NCBI RefSeq assembly: GCF_019396355.1
Contig: NZ_JAHKRK010000006.1
Coordinates: 21,863 to 85,862 of the forward strand
DNA length: 64,000 nucleotides
Source: Pseudonocardia nigra
GTDB taxonomy: Bacteria; Actinomycetota; Actinomycetes; Mycobacteriales; Pseudonocardiaceae
Direction of reading: 5' to 3'
How positions within the stretch are numbered: position 1 is the first letter of the stretch; the number at the start of each line of letters is the position of its first letter. Shown piece after piece: positions 60,845 to 64,000 of the stretch. The position numbers and the translations under genes were made by a program. Below the pieces are notes generated by a model. The model ran no database searches. It was not told the DNA's origin and saw only the letters and a program-made list of their open reading frames with translations.

Positions 60845-61542
60845 CAGGCGGTCCTCGCCGGGGTGAGGTCGGTCGCGCGGTGGCGGCCGCTCGCCGGGCG
60901 CTCGTCGAGCAGCCGAAGGAACGCGGGTACCACCGTCTCCGGCTCGGGCCGGTCGGAGATGTCCTCGCCGGGGAACGCGCGCTGGTGCATGGCGGTGCGC
61001 ATGTCGCCGGGGTCGAAGGAGTGCACCCGCAGGCCCGGCTCCTCGACGGCGAGCACGGCCGTGAGCTGGTCGAGCGCGGCCTTCGCGGCGCCGTAGCCGC
61101 CCCAGCCCGCGTAGGCCTCGACTGCGGCGTCCGAGCTCAGGGCGACGACCGTGCCCTCGTGCGAGGCCCGGAGCAGGGGGAGGGCGAGCTGGGTGAGCGC
61201 GAGCGGGGCGAGCAGCGTCGTCTCGAGCACGGCGCGCAGGGCGTCGAGGGGGTAGCGCTCCAGCGGCGGCAGCGGTGACGGGCCCAGCTCGCCCGCGTTG
61301 TGCACGAGCAGGTCGAGCCCGCCGACGCGGCGTGCGGTGTCGACGAGCTCGGCCCGGAAGGCCGGATCGGTGACGTCGCCGGGTGCGGCGACGACGCCCG
61401 CGAGGTCGGCCGTGGCGGCGCGGAGCCGCTCGGCGTTGCGGGCGCAGGCGATGACGGTGGTGCCGCGGGCGGACAGCGCGGCGGTGAGCGCGAGCCCGAA
61501 GCCCTGGCCGGCGCCTGTGACGATGGCGGTCTGCTGACTCAT
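60844..61542 (-). CDS. Short-chain dehydrogenase/reductase
   Basis: A 232-residue classical SDR: cofactor motif TGAGQGFG (residues 9-16), NAG motif HNAGELG, catalytic Ser in VALSSDAAV, and YGAAK (Tyr and Lys). An Ala-Arg-Asn after strand 2 (ACARNAERL) favours NADP. Substrate unknown. It is divergent from the soxR-like gene and the operator between them suggests redox control. First gene of a two-gene operon with the QueA homolog. Confidence 0.92.
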   Translation of the reverse strand: MSQQTAIVTGAGQGFGLALTAALSARGTTVIACARNAERLRAATADLAGVVAAPGDVTDPAFRAELVDTARRVGGLDLLVHNAGELGPSPLPPLERYPLDALRAVLETTLLAPLALTQLALPLLRASHEGTVVALSSDAAVEAYAGWGGYGAAKAALDQLTAVLAVEEPGLRVHSFDPGDMRTAMHQRAFPGEDISDRPEPETVVPAFLRLLDERPASGRHRATDLTPARTA

Positions 61543-61559
61543 TCCGCTACTGTGCGAGT

Positions 61560-61573
61560 TGAAGTCAGCTTCA
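61560..61573. promoter_or_regulatory. MerR/SoxR-type operator between the SDR and soxR-like genes
   Basis: TGAAGTCAGCTTCA is a near-perfect 14-bp palindrome within the 45-bp divergent gap, preceded by a T so that TTGAAG can act as -35. The location fits SoxR control of both the SDR-QueA operon and itself. Confidence 0.65.
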
Positions 61574-61587
61574 GGTCAAGGAGACGG

Positions 61588-62058
61588 ATGGACACGAAGG
61601 ACCTGCTCACCATCGGCGAGGTGTCGCACCGCAGCGGCTTCCCCCCGTCGGCCCTGCGGTTCTACGAGCGGGAAGGCCTGCTGCGCACCACGCGCACGGC
61701 GGGTGGGCAGCGGCGCTACGAGCGGTCGGTGCTGCGCAGGCTCGCGTTCATCCGGGCGGCACGGACGCTGGGCGTCGGGCTGGACGAGGTGCGCGAGGGG
61801 CTCGACCGGCTCCCGGACGGGCGCACCCCGACGAAGGCGGACTGGTCGCGGCTTTCCCGTGCCTGGCGGAGCCGGCTCGACGAGCAGATCCAGGCACTGG
61901 TGGCGCTGCGCGACGGGCTCGACTCCTGCATCGGCTGCGGCTGCCTGTCCCTGCAGCGGTGCCGCCTCTACAACCCGGAGGACCGGGTGTCGGAGCTCGG
62001 CCCCGGAGCTCGCTTGCTGCCGCCGATGCTCCGTCGAACGCCCGCCGAGGGGGTCTGA
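61588..62058 (+). CDS. soxR: SoxR-like redox-sensing MerR-family regulator
   Basis: A 156-residue regulator: MerR HTH (LTIGEVSHRSGFPPSALRFYEREGLL, conserved helices), dimerisation helix, then the [2Fe-2S] cysteine signature CIGCGCLSLQRC (C-x2-C-x-C-x5-C, around 113-124) of SoxR. It senses redox-cycling compounds and in actinobacteria often controls oxidoreductases and exporters. Here the divergent SDR is the obvious target. AAGGAGAC precedes ATG 61588. Confidence 0.93.
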   Translation: MDTKDLLTIGEVSHRSGFPPSALRFYEREGLLRTTRTAGGQRRYERSVLRRLAFIRAARTLGVGLDEVREGLDRLPDGRTPTKADWSRLSRAWRSRLDEQIQALVALRDGLDSCIGCGCLSLQRCRLYNPEDRVSELGPGARLLPPMLRRTPAEGV

Positions 62059-62080
62059 CAGGCGGTGTAGGCCCGGCCCG

Positions 62081-62137
62081 ATTGCAGCAAAGCCACTTTC
62101 ACGCAACGACGTGGCATGAAAGTGGCTTTGCTGCAAT
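62081..62137. repeat. Intergenic palindrome, copy 4 of the dispersed GCAGCAA family
   Basis: Perfect 21-nt arms (62081-62101 and 62117-62137) beginning ATTGCAGCAAAGCCACTTTC flank a 15-nt loop. It lies between the convergent ends of soxR (62058) and the pyruvyl transferase gene (62151). It matches the copy at 32192-32246 in both arms but not in the loop. Confidence 0.85.
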
Positions 62138-62150
62138 GGTCAGAGGCGGC

Positions 62151-63275
62151 CTAGGACGACAGCAGGCGCGGGCGCGCCGACCAGCGGGCCGGCAGCGTCT
62201 GGTCCACCCAGGCGTGCAGCTCCTCGGCGGGCGGCCGGGTGCTGATCGCCGACTGCTCGTGCTCGGCCAGGAACGCGGTGGTGCGCTCCTCCCATCCGAC
62301 GCCCAGGCACGGCACCCCGGAGGACACCGCGAAGATCAGCGCGTGCAGCCGCAGGCCGAACAGCGCGTCGGCTTCACCGACCACGGCCTTGGCCAGGGCA
62401 GGCGGCAGCTGTGGGCCGAGCACCGGGACGGGACGCCCGAGCCGCTCGCCGATCTCGTTGATCAGCACCTCGTCGCGCCGGCTGAGGCCGAGCCCGTAGT
62501 CGGCGTGCGTGCCGATCGCGAGGCCTGCGACCGCGCCGCCGCGCTCGGTCCAGCGGCGGGCGAGCGTCTCGGCGGCGTCCTGCAGGGCGTCGACGAGGAT
62601 CGGGTTGGGCAGCGCCTTGGGCGCGACGAGCAGCAGCGGGACCGCCGGGTCGACGCCCGCCGCGGCGAGGGCGCGCCGCGCGTCGGCCGCCGGGGCGGGC
62701 GCGAGCCCCATCGCGAGGTCGCCGACCACCGGCGCGACGATGTCGTCACCCAGCGTGGCTGCGGAGACCTCGTCGCGCACGCTGATCCGACCCGGCTTGC
62801 GCACCGAGCGGCGCAGCAGGTCGAGGACCCGGTCAGGGGTGCCGGGGTACACGCCGATCGCCAGGTAGGTGATGTCGCGCCCGCGTGCCGTGGCCGCCCA
62901 GACGATCGCGGGGAGGGCCCTGACGAGCGCGGACGAGCCCGTGCCGAACAGGCCGCCGCCGACGACCGCGATCCCGTCGCACCACTTGAGGGCCTTGGTG
63001 AACGCGATGCCCTCCATCGCGACCGCGGGCACCCGGTGCAGCGCCTCGACCATCCGCGGGTTGCGGGACACCACCCGCACGTCGGTGCCCTCGGGGAGCT
63101 CCTGCAGGGTGCGGGCCAGCATGGCCTCGTCGCCCGTGTTGCCGTTGCCGAAGTTGCCGATGATGAGCACGCGCGTGTCGCGTGGCGTGGCGGCGTTGTG
63201 GTTCTCCTCGGCGGCGTGCCGCCTGCCGAGTTCGGCGAGCTGCTGGCGGATCAGGTTGGTGCGGGGGTCCGTCAT
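62151..63275 (-). CDS. Polysaccharide pyruvyl transferase family protein (CsaB-like)
   Basis: A 374-residue GT-B-like protein: VLIIGNFGNGNTGDEAML near the N-terminus (residues 36-53), VVGGGLFG, LAIGVYPGTP, ISVRDEVSA, and the C-terminal FGLRLHALIFAVSSGVPCLGVGW. CsaB relatives transfer pyruvate to cell-wall polysaccharides that anchor surface-layer proteins. No SLH-domain protein is in the window. Monocistronic. Confidence 0.9.
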   Translation of the reverse strand: MTDPRTNLIRQQLAELGRRHAAEENHNAATPRDTRVLIIGNFGNGNTGDEAMLARTLQELPEGTDVRVVSRNPRMVEALHRVPAVAMEGIAFTKALKWCDGIAVVGGGLFGTGSSALVRALPAIVWAATARGRDITYLAIGVYPGTPDRVLDLLRRSVRKPGRISVRDEVSAATLGDDIVAPVVGDLAMGLAPAPAADARRALAAAGVDPAVPLLLVAPKALPNPILVDALQDAAETLARRWTERGGAVAGLAIGTHADYGLGLSRRDEVLINEIGERLGRPVPVLGPQLPPALAKAVVGEADALFGLRLHALIFAVSSGVPCLGVGWEERTTAFLAEHEQSAISTRPPAEELHAWVDQTLPARWSARPRLLSS

Positions 63276-63470
63276 CGAGGTCCTCGGGTCGGGCGGCGCA
63301 ACTCTCTGTGACCAGCGGCCGCAAATGCTGGGGAGCCCACAGTTGCGGTCACTCGTTCGCCGCAGCCTACGGGGTGCTCCTCAGGGCATGAACGGCACGT
63401 TCGCCGAAACCGCCCTCCGCGATCGCCGAACGGCCTGCGATGATCGCCCAGGACCACCGGGAGGAGCCCC

Positions 63471-63797
63471 ATGATCTACGAGATCCGTGAGTACACCACG
63501 GTGCCGGGCCGGATGCCTGCTCTCGTCACCCGGTTCAACGACCACACGCTGGGGCTCTTCGCGAAGCACGCCATGGAGGTCGTGTTCCTCTCGCTCACCG
63601 AGCTGGGCGCCAACTCGACCAACGAGCTCGTCTACGTGCTCAGGTTCGACTCGTACGCCGAGATGGCGGAGAAGTGGGCGGCGTTCCAGGCCGACCCCGA
63701 GTGGCGGGACGCGCGCGGGGCCAGCGAGGCGGACGGCCCGATCGTCGCGTCGATCAACCGGCGGGTGCTCAGCCCGGCCGCGTTCGCGGCGCGGTAG
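63471..63797 (+). CDS. NIPSNAP family protein
   Basis: A 108-residue ferredoxin-like-fold protein that begins with the family signature MIYEIREYTTVPGRMPAL, has FNDHTLGLFAKHAMEVV, and ends in the NIPSNAP stretch YVLRFDSYAEMAEKWAAFQADPEW (conserved parts). GGAGGAG precedes ATG 63471. The biochemical role of bacterial NIPSNAP proteins is unclear; a dimeric stress-responsive alpha/beta barrel is expected. Confidence 0.92.
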   Translation: MIYEIREYTTVPGRMPALVTRFNDHTLGLFAKHAMEVVFLSLTELGANSTNELVYVLRFDSYAEMAEKWAAFQADPEWRDARGASEADGPIVASINRRVLSPAAFAAR

Positions 63798-63878
63798 CGG
63801 TCACGAACCCGTGAGGGTTATTCAGCGAAGCGTTTCGTTACGGTTCTGAGATCAACTTGCGCGTGTCGACAAACGAGT

Positions 63879-63937
63879 GACGGTCCGATTCACGCGAGAA
63901 TGGGTTTGCCAACACAAGCCCACGTGAACGGACCGTC
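63879..63937. repeat. Long interrupted palindrome upstream of a probable transposase gene
   Basis: GACGGTCCG-A-TTCACG (63879-63894) pairs with CGTGAA-C-GGACCGTC (63923-63937). Inside, TGGGTTT can pair with AAGCCCA. The fold ends 4 bp before the transposase-like frame. It may be an insertion-sequence end or a hairpin that lowers transposase expression. Confidence 0.6.
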
Positions 63938-63940
63938 GCG

Positions 63941-64000
63941 TTGTATCATACCACTGGCCTGCACCAGGAAGAGCTCGTGGATCTGTGCTTGACGATCCAG
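63941..64000 (+). mobile_element. 5' end of a probable transposase gene (IS element), cut by the window edge
   Basis: From TTG 63941 the frame reads LYHTTGLHQEELVDLCLTIQ and runs off the window. This resembles the N-terminus of IS5/IS1647-type actinobacterial transposases that begin with a TTGL-type helix. GC content drops in the preceding ~100 bp compared with the rest of the window, consistent with foreign sequence. Only 20 codons are visible, so the family is tentative. Confidence 0.5.

Noticed and set aside
63276..63470. Small genes or a regulatory RNA between the pyruvyl transferase and NIPSNAP genes
   Set aside because: Only a loose inverted repeat (GTGACC...GGTCAC, 63307-63353) and a GAACG-rich stretch are visible. 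No start codon with a ribosome site gives a convincing product.

Overview
The window is high-GC (about 73-75%) actinobacterial chromosome, most like a Pseudonocardia/Pseudonocardiales genome. Many starts are GTG, and genes are often coupled by GTGA/ATGA overlaps. The clearest lineage signal is a backbone that, from memory, follows the Mycobacterium tuberculosis Rv3193c-Rv3204 block. That block comprises an alkyltransferase-like protein, a LipV-like hydrolase, AdnA, AdnB, a TrkA-type K+ channel, NudC, mycoredoxin, UvrD2, WhiB7, an ABC1/ADCK kinase, an E1-like protein, a DUF2342 zincin, a PDZ-Lon protease and a UPF0182 membrane protein. Here the block is stretched over ~55 kb by inserted gene sets. 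No database search was possible; assignments rest on reading motifs and gene order.

Layout. 0-10 kb: end of a sirohydrochlorin chelatase, then the DNA-repair group (ATL, AdnA, AdnB) with a GH16 lipoprotein gene lodged between adnA and adnB. 10-15 kb: an oxidoreductase, then a minus-strand type VII-secretion-like cluster (PPE-like protein plus two tandem copies of a DUF3558 lipoprotein/110-aa protein pair). 15-19.4 kb: K+ channel and a two-component system divergent from an Asp-rich DUF5666 protein. 19.4-23.2 kb: xylose operon xylA-xylB-rok with a palindromic operator. 23.2-30.9 kb: exonuclease III, aldehyde dehydrogenase, a DUF4142 protein with a class F sortase, an MFS exporter and two decayed genes. 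30.9-40.6 kb: proA, a paired M16 peptidase operon, nudC, an AbiEi/DUF559-like gene, mrx1, uvrD2 and whiB7 with its leader. 40.6-45.7 kb: quinate/shikimate catabolism (qsuB, dehydrogenase, TetR regulator, MHS transporter). 45.7-55 kb: ABC1 kinase, E1-like protein, three protease-like proteins and UPF0182. 55-64 kb: two identical initiator tRNA genes, hydrolase, S4 protein, OatA-like acyltransferase, transglycosylase, QueA-like/SDR/SoxR group, CsaB-like pyruvyl transferase, NIPSNAP protein, and the start of a probable transposase.

Working themes: double-strand-break processing and helicases (AdnAB, UvrD2, XthA, ATL), redox and antibiotic stress (Mrx1, SoxR, WhiB7), cell-envelope proteins and proteolysis, and two sugar/aromatic catabolic operons with their own regulators. 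Convergent gene ends repeatedly carry long perfect hairpins, four of which belong to a dispersed palindromic family.

Points most worth a second look: an OatA-like acyltransferase whose conserved N-terminus has no start codon in any frame and which is out of frame with the upstream transglycosylase; the duplicated DUF3558 cassette beside a PPE-like gene; the dispersed GCAGCAA palindromes; and the uncharacterised protease/E1/kinase neighbourhood.
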